Part shown: in pieces, positions 54,148 to 63,508 of the stretch
Numbering within the stretch: the stretch's first letter is position 1
Layout of the letters: each line of letters opens with the position of its first letter
Assembly (NCBI RefSeq): GCF_035818675.1
Contig: NZ_JAYKZZ010000017.1
Span: 124,001-188,000 of the forward strand
Direction of reading: 5' to 3'
DNA: 64,000 nucleotides
From: Parapedobacter flavus
Lineage (GTDB): Bacteria; Bacteroidota; Bacteroidia; Sphingobacteriales; Sphingobacteriaceae
Translations under genes and position numbers: made by a program
The notes under the pieces: model-generated
Told to the model about the DNA's origin: nothing
Database searches by the model: none
Seen by the model: only the letters and a program-made list of their open reading frames with translations

Positions 54148-55719
54148 TTAGTTTGTGGCGGCATGCTTCACGACGCCATTTACGGGCGCATCCGAATAAA
54201 CGATATAGTCGCCCATCCGTATATGGTAACCGCTCTTCGGGTTGGCAACAACCAGCCTAGCCTGATGCTTGCCTTTCGGCAATTGATATTTCCAAAAGAT
54301 TTCGTGCCGCCTATGGGTGTAATTGGTAGGCATTCGAAATTGCTCTACCATTTCCCCGTCGATAAACAGTTGCAAATCGAAGGTATAATCAGGCAGCGTA
54401 TTTTGGTCCTTATATGCCCCGCCGCTTAGCACCACCCCTGTACCCTCAAATTCGAATACATATTCTGATTCCAGTCTCCGATTAACGGTCGATTTCCCTA
54501 CAGGGTGCAGGCCGTCAAAGCTCTTTTCGAACCGTACCGTTTCCGGCGCCTGTACCGCGATGGTCACTTCCTCCTCTCCTACTTCCCCGCCATTCCGCCT
54601 AATCATTTCAAGCGCATGCTGATAGCCGATTTCGTATACCTTATTTAGCGACATCTTGGTGTACTTGAAATGGATATCTTCCACCTCGCTCAGCCCCATC
54701 TTCCAGTACGCTGGTATGTTGCTGTATCCAAGCATAGTCCCTAAGATACCGCCGGCGCTCGACGGATTGCAATCGGAGTCTTGTCCGGCCCGGGTCGATA
54801 TTTCTAATGTTTTCGTATAATCACCATCGCCATACAGTAATCCCAAAACAATATATGCCGCGTTTATTTTGGCATCGATATCGAACGTGGCAAACACACC
54901 ATCGGGGCACCCCACCTCTTCGGTCCATTTCCGCTGCAACTCGAACCAAGTCTGCTTCCAATCGTCGGGATATTGTGCGTGCCATCCAATCACATCGTTC
55001 ACGCATTTGTAGAAGTCGCTTTCTTTCGGGATGGTTTTCAGCGCTTCCTTGACCACGTAATGGATGTCGTCTGATACGAAAGCCTGTGTATACATAGCGC
55101 CAACAAACACACCACCATACCACCCATCCCCATAATTCATGATATGCCCTATTTTGTCACTGATATGGGATGCAGCGTTCGGCATTCCGGGACTCATCAA
55201 TCCGGCAAAGTCCGATTCGATTTGGTAATCGATATCGTCCGCATGCGGATTATGCAACCAATGGCCAGACTGCGGGGCCTTGATGCCGTTGAGGATATTA
55301 TACCTGGCGGCTTGGTTTGCATGCCAAAGGGTATAACCCGCATTGGCGAACGCGTTTGCAAAGGAGTCTACCGGTGCATCGAGACCTACACGCTCGAATA
55401 CGTCGACAAAGGTGAGGTCCATATAAATATCGTCGAACAAACCCGGCGTCTCCTCCATCCATTTCTTGATATAACCGTCGTACCATGGAATAACCTGATA
55501 GTCTTGAATAAACGTACCGTTGTAACGAAATTCTGTGGGTCCGCCAAACGTCACACCGATCGTTTGACCAGCCCATCCCCCTTTGATCTTATCCTGCAAC
55601 ACGGAAAGCGGCATTTTTTTGATCCCCGGTTCCGAATTCCCGTTACCATTGCCGGGGCGACAGGCCACCATGCTGAAGTAAGCCGCCAGGCCAATAAACA
55701 GTAAACCCTTATTTCTCAT
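54148..55719 (-). CDS. Exported ADP-ribosylglycohydrolase family lipoprotein
   Basis: A 523-residue predicted lipoprotein (signal ending MVAC, Cys20). Residues about 35-365 match the ADP-ribosylglycohydrolase fold: GGWAGQTIGVTFGG, FDDIYMDLTF and the Mg-binding AGQDSDCNPSSAGGILG. The C-terminal 130 residues are an extra beta-rich domain of unknown role, possibly carbohydrate binding. In this operon it would release ADP-ribose or ribose from ADP-ribosyl or related glycosides outside the cytoplasm (inference). Confidence 0.88.
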   Translation of the reverse strand: MRNKGLLFIGLAAYFSMVACRPGNGNGNSEPGIKKMPLSVLQDKIKGGWAGQTIGVTFGGPTEFRYNGTFIQDYQVIPWYDGYIKKWMEETPGLFDDIYMDLTFVDVFERVGLDAPVDSFANAFANAGYTLWHANQAARYNILNGIKAPQSGHWLHNPHADDIDYQIESDFAGLMSPGMPNAASHISDKIGHIMNYGDGWYGGVFVGAMYTQAFVSDDIHYVVKEALKTIPKESDFYKCVNDVIGWHAQYPDDWKQTWFELQRKWTEEVGCPDGVFATFDIDAKINAAYIVLGLLYGDGDYTKTLEISTRAGQDSDCNPSSAGGILGTMLGYSNIPAYWKMGLSEVEDIHFKYTKMSLNKVYEIGYQHALEMIRRNGGEVGEEEVTIAVQAPETVRFEKSFDGLHPVGKSTVNRRLESEYVFEFEGTGVVLSGGAYKDQNTLPDYTFDLQLFIDGEMVEQFRMPTNYTHRRHEIFWKYQLPKGKHQARLVVANPKSGYHIRMGDYIVYSDAPVNGVVKHAATN

Positions 55720-55741
55720 AACGCTTGTCGTCAGTTAAAAA

Positions 55742-56746
55742 TCAGTTGCCCGCCGCAATAAGCAATCCCAAGCCCACCACAAACAAGACAAACATGGCCG
55801 CAACAAGGGTGTTCACCGACTTGGAGCCGCCCTTGAATTCTTTCCAGATGATTACCCCCCACAAGGCCGCGACCAGCGTAGCTCCTTGTCCAAGTCCATA
55901 AGAGATGGCGGGGCCTGCTTTACCCGCTGCAATGAGATTAAACAGATTCCCTAATCCCCAGATGCAGCCGCCCAGGATGCCCACGAGATGGATGCCCGGT
56001 CGGCCACGGAAATACTCTCCATAGCTGATCGGCGTCCCTTCGAGCGGTCTGCGCATCAAAACAGTGTTGAACACCAGGTTGCTCACCACGATGCCGGCGG
56101 CAAACACCACAAATGCAGTATAGGGCGTCATCTTACCAGCCGCGGGGTTCACGAAGTTTTCGAGGTCCATGCCGGCAGCGATAAACGGATAGAAGGTAGA
56201 CATCAGTATACCCGCTATAATAGACACAACAATCCACTTACCTACGCCTTTCTTGCCGGTGCTACCGGAGTGTTTTCCGTAGGCCACGGCATTGAGGATG
56301 ATGGCCGCTGTCACCAAACCCACGCCTAGGAAAAGCAATACGGGATCGCCTTTACTGAGCATCAGGTAATTGATGAGTACACCGATGACCAGCGCCAACC
56401 CGATGCCCACGGGAAAGGCCACCGCCATACCGGCTCCGGCGATAGCCGCTGTCAGCAGGATATTCGCGAGGTTGAACACCACGCCACCGATAAGCGCACT
56501 GCGGATGTTACCGCCATCAGCCTGTGCCAAGTCGGCTAGAAATGACCGACCTGAATCGCCCACGCTGCCCATGGTAAATGCGCCGACAAGTGACAGCAGG
56601 AATATCCCCCACACGTAATCCCAGTAGAACAGCTCAAAGCGCCATTCGCGCTGTACCAGTTTCTGCGTGTTGGCCCACGAACCCCAGCACAACATCGTAA
56701 TGATGCAAAATAGAATGGCCAGTCCGTAACTTTCTACGATAAACAT
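55742..56746 (-). CDS. GRP/RhaT-type sugar permease
   Basis: A 334-residue membrane protein of about ten helices in the drug/metabolite superfamily, resembling glucose/ribose-uptake (GRP) permeases (YGLAILFCIITMLCWGSWAN, GLGNLFNLIAAG, YGLGQGATLVAALWGV). Between ribokinase and two exported glycohydrolases, ribose is the natural substrate (inference). Gaps are 35 bases to ribokinase and 22 to the glycohydrolase. Confidence 0.85.
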   Translation of the reverse strand: MFIVESYGLAILFCIITMLCWGSWANTQKLVQREWRFELFYWDYVWGIFLLSLVGAFTMGSVGDSGRSFLADLAQADGGNIRSALIGGVVFNLANILLTAAIAGAGMAVAFPVGIGLALVIGVLINYLMLSKGDPVLLFLGVGLVTAAIILNAVAYGKHSGSTGKKGVGKWIVVSIIAGILMSTFYPFIAAGMDLENFVNPAAGKMTPYTAFVVFAAGIVVSNLVFNTVLMRRPLEGTPISYGEYFRGRPGIHLVGILGGCIWGLGNLFNLIAAGKAGPAISYGLGQGATLVAALWGVIIWKEFKGGSKSVNTLVAAMFVLFVVGLGLLIAAGN

Positions 56747-56781
56747 AATTCAATGGTTTTAACCTGGTTTATAACTAACTA

Positions 56782-57699
56782 TTATTTCATACTACTCAAT
56801 AACACTTCATTACGAAACGGAATCGACGATTGCGCACCCATTTTGGTCACTGCAATCGATGCCGCACGGCATGCGAAAGACGTCGCATCTATCAATTCCT
56901 TACCTTCGGCTAGCGCCACTGCCAGTGCACCATTGAACACGTCGCCAGCGGCCGTAGTATCCACGGTCTCGACCACCGGCGCCGGGATATGGTGGAACGC
57001 ATCCTCTTCTAACACCACAGCACCATCCTTACCCAACGTTACGATGACATGCTTCACCCCTTGTTCACGTATGCGTTCGGCCGCCCGCCGGGCGCTCGAA
57101 ACATCCACGATCTTCACACCCGAAAGCGCTTCTGCCTCGTTCACGTTCGGTGTAAGGATATCCACCAAATGGAACACATTCGGCACGAGCGCGTTGGCCG
57201 GGGCGGGGTTCAGGATCACCTGCATGCCTTTCTCCCGAGCGTGCTGCGCAGCAAATTCCACCGTACGCATTGGCACTTCCAGCTGCATCAATAGGATTTT
57301 GCTGTCGGGATATTTTTCAAGCACACGCGCCACATCTGCAGGTTCAAGATGCGCATTCGCACCCGGAGCCACTACAATGCTATTTTCTCCTTGCTCGTCG
57401 ACCGTAATCAACGCAATTCCTGAAGGGCTGTCGTGATCGGACAGGATACCATTGATGTCAACGCCCTCTTCATCGAAGAGTTGGGCCGACTGCTTTCCGA
57501 AAATATCATCGCCAATCTTTCCGACGAAAGCAACCTCTCCGCCCAAACGGGCTACGGCAACAGCCTGATTAGCTCCTTTTCCGCCGGGATTCATAAAAAA
57601 GGAGCCACCTAATACCGTTTCGCCCGGCTGGGGAATATGGCTGGTCTTTACCACCATATCCATGTTCATACTGCCTACTACAATGATTTTTTTACTCAT
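56782..57699 (-). CDS. rbsK: Ribokinase
   Basis: A 305-residue PfkB-family ribokinase: VVGSMNMDMVVKTSHIPQPG start, GGKGANQAVAVARLGG substrate loop, and the C-terminal DTTAAGDVFNGALAVAL with the catalytic Asp. It phosphorylates ribose at O5. The start at 57699 (MSKKIIVVGSM) is preferred over the longer frame to 57723. It is the first gene of the ribose salvage operon and has a -7 box at 57741. Confidence 0.94.
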   Translation of the reverse strand: MSKKIIVVGSMNMDMVVKTSHIPQPGETVLGGSFFMNPGGKGANQAVAVARLGGEVAFVGKIGDDIFGKQSAQLFDEEGVDINGILSDHDSPSGIALITVDEQGENSIVVAPGANAHLEPADVARVLEKYPDSKILLMQLEVPMRTVEFAAQHAREKGMQVILNPAPANALVPNVFHLVDILTPNVNEAEALSGVKIVDVSSARRAAERIREQGVKHVIVTLGKDGAVVLEEDAFHHIPAPVVETVDTTAAGDVFNGALAVALAEGKELIDATSFACRAASIAVTKMGAQSSIPFRNEVLLSSMK

Positions 57700-57740
57700 A
57701 AAACGGGTTCCAAAAACGAACAACTGGTCTATTACGATAA

Positions 57741-57748
57741 CAAAAGTA
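57741..57748 (-). promoter_or_regulatory. -7 element of the ribose salvage operon
   Basis: On the minus strand TACTTTTG matches TAnnTTTG, 41 bases upstream of the rbsK ATG. No TTG at 20 bases. Confidence 0.4.
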
Positions 57749-57884
57749 GAATAGATATCGGCTATTAATTCACCATTATTTCATAATTTTATGAATTATA
57801 ATATTGGATAAAAATAACATTTTATTTAAACAACAACTGGTAATCAGTAAATTAAATACACACACAACACACAGACAGCAAGAT

Positions 57885-59369
57885 ATGCTTACATTCGAAT
57901 TAGAAAAACTTGTCCGATCGCTCTCTGCCACCGAAAAGAAGCACTTCCAGCTGCACTGCTCGAAACTCGAAGGCCCAAAAGATTACCTGCTACTATATGA
58001 ATTGGCTATCGACCAGCGCAACGGCAGCGACCAATCGTGGGAACAGCAATTTCGCGAAACCTACCCATCCAAGTCGTTCGAGAACACAGCCAGCTACCTG
58101 TACAAGGTGCTTACCGACGTACTCATACAAATACGTATTGGACAAGACACCTGGTACGCACAGCACCATTATTTGATGAAGGCCCGGCTGTGCTTCGAGC
58201 GTTCCATGCCCAACAGGGCACACAAAGCACTTAGGAAGGCTCACAAGCTGGCTACCGAAAACCAGAACCATGCGATTGCATACCAAGCCTCGCGGATGGA
58301 GCTAACGGCATTGGCGGATGTGGGTTTCCCGGCATTAAGCGAACAACAACTGGTGGATAAGCAGATGAAAGCGAAACACACGTTACAGTCGCTCCGGCAA
58401 CTGCACGAACATTATTCATTGTACGAACTGTTGAGCCACCGCCTGACGAAAGAAGTATTAATGGCCGATGGCAAGAGTGATCAAAAAATCAACGATTTGA
58501 TATTGAGCGAACTCAGCCTAACCACCCGCGGCAGCCAACATCAATTCGAACCGCAAAAGCTACATTTGTTATTCCAATCATTCTTTTTCATCCATACCGG
58601 CGAGTATCGCTCGGCCCTGCGGATTTTCAACGACCTCAATACGTTGATCGAATCTAATGAACCCATGTGGGATTACCCGCCGTACGATTACCTATCGGCA
58701 CTGGACGGTATCCTGGACAGTCTGCGGAGTATTGGCTACTACCAAGAGATGGCCTTGTTTATCGATAGGGCGGCAGCCCTTTCCGAGCGTCCATATCCGG
58801 ATCATTTCAGCCACCTCGCAACGCTCACCGTAAAGATGTATCGGTTGAACATGCACATCGGCACCCATAAAATAGACGAGGCTTTGGCTTTGGTGGACCG
58901 ACACCATGACCGACAGCAAACCGCATCGGGCATTGAAGGGCACGAGAAACAATTGGAATACGATTACTTCGAGGGACTGGCCTATTTCCTTGCGCAGCAA
59001 TGGAGCAAAGCCAACCGATGCATCAATCGCTTGTTGACCGCGGAAAAACGGTACACGCAACTTGCGGTATTCCGCGCAGCTCGGCTACTGCATATCCTCA
59101 TCAGCTACGAGCAGGACGATCTGGAATATCTCGATTACGAAATCCGCTCCTACAAACGGGTGTTCAGTAAGTTTGGGAAAGCCTATAAAACGGAAAAACT
59201 GGTATTCAACACCATCGCTTCCGACCCCAAACGCCGGGGCAATGCATGGAAAGAAGCGGCGCGGAAAAAAATCGCGACAAAGCGATTGGCCATACAAGCG
59301 GAGAAACGCGAAATGCAGCTATTGAAGTATTTCGATTTTGCTGGATGGGCTACTGGAAAACACCGATAG
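57885..59369 (+). CDS. Helical-repeat protein of unknown function (TPR-like)
   Basis: A 494-residue cytoplasmic-looking protein, nearly all alpha-helical, with repeating helix pairs suggestive of TPR-like solenoids (for example EYDYFEGLAYFLAQQWSKAN) and a basic C-terminal helix (KKIATKRLAIQAEKREMQLL). No catalytic motif or membrane segment is visible. The frame extends to a TTG at 57804, but the ATG at 57885 (MLTFELEKLVRSL) looks better. I do not recognise a named family. It is immediately followed by the 21-bp repeat array; there is no identifiable operon partner. Confidence 0.8.
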   Translation: MLTFELEKLVRSLSATEKKHFQLHCSKLEGPKDYLLLYELAIDQRNGSDQSWEQQFRETYPSKSFENTASYLYKVLTDVLIQIRIGQDTWYAQHHYLMKARLCFERSMPNRAHKALRKAHKLATENQNHAIAYQASRMELTALADVGFPALSEQQLVDKQMKAKHTLQSLRQLHEHYSLYELLSHRLTKEVLMADGKSDQKINDLILSELSLTTRGSQHQFEPQKLHLLFQSFFFIHTGEYRSALRIFNDLNTLIESNEPMWDYPPYDYLSALDGILDSLRSIGYYQEMALFIDRAAALSERPYPDHFSHLATLTVKMYRLNMHIGTHKIDEALALVDRHHDRQQTASGIEGHEKQLEYDYFEGLAYFLAQQWSKANRCINRLLTAEKRYTQLAVFRAARLLHILISYEQDDLEYLDYEIRSYKRVFSKFGKAYKTEKLVFNTIASDPKRRGNAWKEAARKKIATKRLAIQAEKREMQLLKYFDFAGWATGKHR

Positions 59370-59390
59370 ACAGTTTTGGGGGCCAACCCC

Positions 59391-60461
59391 TACATGGACA
59401 TGCCTAACCCCTACATGGATTAGCTCAAACCCTACATGGATTCGCTCAACCCCTACATGGATTAGCTCAAACCGGAGTACGGAACGCGCAACCCCTACAT
59501 GCATTTGCCTAAACCCTACCTGGATTAGCCCAAACCGGAGTACGGAACGCGCAACCCCTACCTGCATTTGCCTAAACCCTACATGGATTAGCTCAAACCG
59601 GAGTACGGAACGCGCAACCCCTACCTGCATTTGCCTAAACCCTACATGGATTAGCCCAAACCGGAGTACGGAATGCACAACCCCTACATGGATTTGCCTA
59701 AACCCTACATGGATTAGCCCAAACCGGAGTACGGAACGCGCAACCCCTACATGGATTAGCTCAAACCCTACATGGATTCGTCCAAACCGGAGTACGGAAC
59801 GCGCAACCCCTACATGGATATGCTCAACCCCTACATGGATTAGCCCAAACCGGAGTACGGAACGCGCAACCCCTCCATGGATTTGCCTAAACCCTACATG
59901 GTTTAGCTCAAACCCTACATGGATAAGGCCAAACCGGAGTACGGTTCGCGCAACCCCTACATGGATATGCTCAACCCCTACATGGATTAGCTCCAACCCT
60001 ACATGGATTCGTCCAAACCGGAGTACGGAACGCGCAACCGCTACATGGATATGCTCAACCCCTACATGGATTAGCTCCAACCCTACATGGATTCGCTCAA
60101 CCCCTACATGGATTAGCCCAAACCGGAGTACGGAACGCGCAACCCCTACATGGATTTGCCTAAACCCTACATGGATTTGCTCAAACCGGAGTACGGAACG
60201 CGCAACCCCTACATGCATTTGCCTAAACCCTACATGGATTAGCTCCAACCCTACATGGATTCGTCCAAACCGGAGTACGGATCGCGCAACCCCTACATGC
60301 ATGTGCCTAAACCCTACATGGATTAGCTCCAACCCTACATGGATTCGTCCAAACCGGAGTACGGATCGCGCAACCCCTACATGGATTCGCCCAAACCGGA
60401 GTACGGAACGCGCAACCCCTACATGCATTTGCCTAAACCCTACATGGATTTGCTCAAACCA
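59391..60461. repeat. Array of fifty-one 21-bp units in perfect phase
   Basis: From 59391 to 60461 the sequence is exactly 51 x 21 bp. The phase was checked at 59433, 59706, 60000, 60252 and 60441, and no insertion or deletion was found. Thirty-seven units are type A (core tacatggattagctca, with variants) and fourteen are type B (gagtacggaacgcgca). B units occur singly, always after an A unit ending in aaaccg, most often every third or fourth unit. The array fills the convergent gap between 59369 and 60479. Open frames cross it on both strands because 21 is a multiple of 3, but no frame shows a clear coding pattern. Confidence 0.95.
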
Positions 60462-60478
60462 AGTAGCAGTTCTCGTAA

Positions 60479-62413
60479 CTAGTCGCTCTCAATCACGAAA
60501 AACTCCACCCGCCTGTTCCACTGGTGCTCTTCTTCGGTACATTCCACACCTTTGGCGCAATGGTTGGCCAGCTTACTGAACCCATAACCTTTGGCCTCGA
60601 GGCGGTTGGTAGCAATTCCCTTGCTCACGAGGTAAGCCACGGCCGAATCTGCCCGCCGTTGGGTGAGTTTCATGTTATAAGCTTGGGTACCCCGCGAATC
60701 CGCATGGGCGCTCAGCTCAATCCGTGTGCTGGGATCGCTATTCAGGAATGCGGCAATCTTATCAAGCTCCAAGGCGGCATCCGGACGGATGTTTGCCTTG
60801 TCGAAATCGAAGTAGATGTTGCGCAGCACCACTACCTCTTTTTCTTCCACCGGTGCGAGGAAAACATCCTTTGTCAGCGTGGTCGTCGAATCGATTCCCG
60901 AGGTCGTAAAAGCCATTGGGGTGAACGGACGGAAACCGGTCTGCTCGGCCGTCAAGGTATAGTCGGCATTCTCGGCAAGGTTAAACTTAAATTTGCCATC
61001 GGCACCCGAACTGACCACTACGGCATTGGCCTCATCGCCTACCGGCGTAAGCGTTACCTTAGCTCCGGTAACCGGTAGCCTTGTCTTCGCGTTATACACC
61101 CCGCCTTCCAGATCGATCTGGATAATCTTATTCAAATTGAACCAGTAGATGTCGTCGGCACCAACGCCGCCGCTTCGGTCGGAAGCCACATAGCCTTCCA
61201 AATCCTTATCAAACCGGATGGAAAAGTCATCGTACGGCGAGTTGAACGGGTATCCCAAGTTCACCGCCTTTGGCGCGACGCTGCTCCGATCCAGCCGGTA
61301 CACATCCAGCCCCCCCATACCGAGGTGGCCATTGGAAGAGAAGTAGAAATCGCCTTTTTCGTCGACTCCGGGGAAACGTTCATCGCCCGGTGTATTCACG
61401 CTTGACCCCATAGCGATGGCATCACCCCAGTTGCCATCCGACTGGCGCACCACGTAGTAGATGTCTGTTCCCCCCAGTCCGCCGTCCATATCCGAGGTGA
61501 AGTACAGCGTGTCGCCGCTAACACTCAAGAACGGATCGCCCACCGACCACTGCGTGATGTTATTGTAGCGGAACGGGGTAGCTCCCTCCCCCCAATTCGC
61601 CGCATCCAGGGAGTTGGAGAAAATTTCAATATTGACGGTTACGTCCTTACCCGCTTCGCGTTTCTCGTCGCGTGTCAGGTTGCGCGTCACCGCAAAATAA
61701 ACTTCATTCTTTGCTGTTGAGAAGGTCGCCGGCCCAAAGTGGTTGGCACCATCACTCCATTTTGCCTCTACCTTACTCACCGCATCGTCTTTAGCTACGT
61801 ACATCGCCAAGTACGGATTACCGGTCCACCCGTAAATCACATTGGGGTGCGATGCACCATCAAACCGGTCGGATGCAAAGTATAGGCCATCAGGTCCCTT
61901 AGTGGCACCAAACTCAGCCTGAGCCGAGTTCCATTTCTTTTGGTTTTTGATTTCTGTCGCCTTTATGGGGTTCTCCAGCCACACCACGGCCGAGTCGCAC
62001 GACGCATATAGCACGTCCAATTCTTCTTGCGTGATGATACCTTCGGCTTTCAGCGCCACCCGTTGGTATTGCGCTTTCGCCTCGCGGAATTTCGAATTGT
62101 TACGCAGGATATGGCCGTACTGGAGGATATGGTCTATCTTCGCCTCATCGTGGTTCGCCAGCCGCGCGTACCAGGTTTCCGCCTCGCGATAGTTGCGGAT
62201 GTGGTAATACGATTCCGCCAATCGCTCGGCCGTACGGATATCGGGCTTCACGTCATAAGCCTTTTGATACAGTTCGATGGCATTGATGAAGTTGAATGCA
62301 TCGAATTCGCGGTCGGCAGACTTCAGCAGGGAGTACTGTGCCTGCAACGGTAGCACAGCCAGCAGGCAAAGTGCCAGGATCAAGTTAATTTTATTGTTAA
62401 AAATCAATCTCAT
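60479..62413 (-). CDS. OmpA-family protein with TPR and propeller-like domains (PorE-like, T9SS-linked)
   Basis: A 644-residue exported protein: signal peptide (INLILALCLLAVLPLQAQ), TPR-like helices at about 30-120 (INAIELYQKAYDVKPD), PD40/WD40-like propeller blades at about 190-420 (LYFASDRFDGASHP, YFTSDMDGGLGGTDIYYV, FYFSSNGHLGMGGLDVYR), a beta-sandwich domain at about 450-530 and a C-terminal OmpA peptidoglycan-binding domain (FDFDKANIRPDA, ELSAHADSRG). This order matches PorE-type proteins that anchor type IX secretion or cargo machinery to peptidoglycan. The ATG at 62413 is preferred over 62443. It follows porP by 48 bases. Confidence 0.88.
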   Translation of the reverse strand: MRLIFNNKINLILALCLLAVLPLQAQYSLLKSADREFDAFNFINAIELYQKAYDVKPDIRTAERLAESYYHIRNYREAETWYARLANHDEAKIDHILQYGHILRNNSKFREAKAQYQRVALKAEGIITQEELDVLYASCDSAVVWLENPIKATEIKNQKKWNSAQAEFGATKGPDGLYFASDRFDGASHPNVIYGWTGNPYLAMYVAKDDAVSKVEAKWSDGANHFGPATFSTAKNEVYFAVTRNLTRDEKREAGKDVTVNIEIFSNSLDAANWGEGATPFRYNNITQWSVGDPFLSVSGDTLYFTSDMDGGLGGTDIYYVVRQSDGNWGDAIAMGSSVNTPGDERFPGVDEKGDFYFSSNGHLGMGGLDVYRLDRSSVAPKAVNLGYPFNSPYDDFSIRFDKDLEGYVASDRSGGVGADDIYWFNLNKIIQIDLEGGVYNAKTRLPVTGAKVTLTPVGDEANAVVVSSGADGKFKFNLAENADYTLTAEQTGFRPFTPMAFTTSGIDSTTTLTKDVFLAPVEEKEVVVLRNIYFDFDKANIRPDAALELDKIAAFLNSDPSTRIELSAHADSRGTQAYNMKLTQRRADSAVAYLVSKGIATNRLEAKGYGFSKLANHCAKGVECTEEEHQWNRRVEFFVIESD

Positions 62414-62460
62414 GGGTCGGTATGGTTTTGTACGTATCAGCATTGAATAAGTGAATTCCC

Positions 62461-63423
62461 TTAGAAATATCGTGGCGTACGCACCCGCTGTGTTCCTTTG
62501 TTAATGGTATAGCCGAGTGATATCTCATGCGTACTTCCTACTTGGTTATGCAACTTGCTCAACGCATAGTCGAACGAATAACCAATCCGGAACTGCCCGC
62601 CGGCAACAAACTCTGCCAAGGCAATAACGGAGTTTGGACGCGAAAGGTCGCTGGCCAGCTTCTTACCGCTCGACAGGGCGGTGCGGTATGACAAGCCGAA
62701 GGTGAACTGCTCGGCAAAGATGACGGCAGCATTCAAATCGGTTGTCCACCCCCTATTCCCTGCATGGTTGGCATTCTTCACCAATACCGATGGTTTAAAC
62801 AGCATATCGGTGGTCATCGGAACGATTCCCCCCACATTGAGGTAATACTGGGTTATCGGCGGCATCTTGGCCGAACTGGCATCTTCATTAAAGAAAAGCT
62901 GTGAAATCAGGTTATCTACGCCAACACCGGCAAAAAAGGTATTGTTTGAGTAATGGATGCCGAAGCGGGCATCGGGTAGGAACGAATTTTCGAGGTTGAT
63001 CGGTTCCGCATCCGTGGGATTCCACCCGGCGTTATCGAAGGCCGAATGGATGACACCGATGCCGATGCCGAATGCCAGTCGGTCTTCGGGGTCCCAACCC
63101 ACACGCAGGCGGTAGGCATAGTTTGCATACGCATAGATACGTTTTTCCAAGCCCACACGGTCGCTCATCAGGTTAAACCCGAGCCCCACATTATCGCTTG
63201 CCGTGCGCATGTCCGCCGCGAGTGCCAATGTGCGCGGCCCGTCGGGCATCCCCGTCCATTGCGAGCGGTAATACGTATGCAGGTTGAGCGGCCCGCGGTA
63301 CCCGGCGTAGGCCGGATTGATGTATAGCGCGTTGAACATATACTGGCTGTACTGTGCCACCTGCTGGGCCACGGCAGGTGCGGCAAATGCGGTAATCAGT
63401 ACGATAAAAAATATCTTTTTCAT
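62461..63423 (-). CDS. PorP/SprF family type IX secretion protein
   Basis: A 320-residue outer-membrane protein with signal peptide (IFFIVLITAFAAPAVAQ) and the family opening AQYSQYMFNALYINPAYAGY. PorP/SprF proteins help move specific T9SS cargo with type B C-terminal signals to the cell surface, and are usually encoded next to their cargo. Here the upstream gene on the same strand encodes such a cargo tail. The barrel ends in RYF. Confidence 0.93.
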   Translation of the reverse strand: MKKIFFIVLITAFAAPAVAQQVAQYSQYMFNALYINPAYAGYRGPLNLHTYYRSQWTGMPDGPRTLALAADMRTASDNVGLGFNLMSDRVGLEKRIYAYANYAYRLRVGWDPEDRLAFGIGIGVIHSAFDNAGWNPTDAEPINLENSFLPDARFGIHYSNNTFFAGVGVDNLISQLFFNEDASSAKMPPITQYYLNVGGIVPMTTDMLFKPSVLVKNANHAGNRGWTTDLNAAVIFAEQFTFGLSYRTALSSGKKLASDLSRPNSVIALAEFVAGGQFRIGYSFDYALSKLHNQVGSTHEISLGYTINKGTQRVRTPRYF

Positions 63424-63471
63424 TTCGTTTTCCTTTATTGGGAGGTAATCATTTCAGCTTCTATTGGTAAT

Positions 63472-63500
63472 GCCTGCCGGAGCGATTTGCCCCGGCAGGC
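63472..63500. repeat. 9-bp inverted repeat between the adhesin and porP genes
   Basis: gcctgccgg (63472-63480) pairs with ccggcaggc (63492-63500) around 11 bases. No T-run follows on the minus strand, so it is more likely an intercistronic mRNA hairpin than a full terminator. Confidence 0.6.
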
Positions 63501-63508
63501 CTATCCTT

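Noticed and set aside
59319..60428. 369-codon minus-strand frame across the 21-bp array
   Set aside because: Same reason; substitutions between units change amino acids freely (for example His to Gln), and there is no signal or domain.
59391..60461. CRISPR array
   Set aside because: Units are contiguous 21-mers with no unique spacers, and no cas genes are nearby.
59338..60579. 413-codon plus-strand frame across the 21-bp array
   Set aside because: Overlaps the 3' ends of both flanking genes, starts inside one of them, and is open only because the unit length is a multiple of three.
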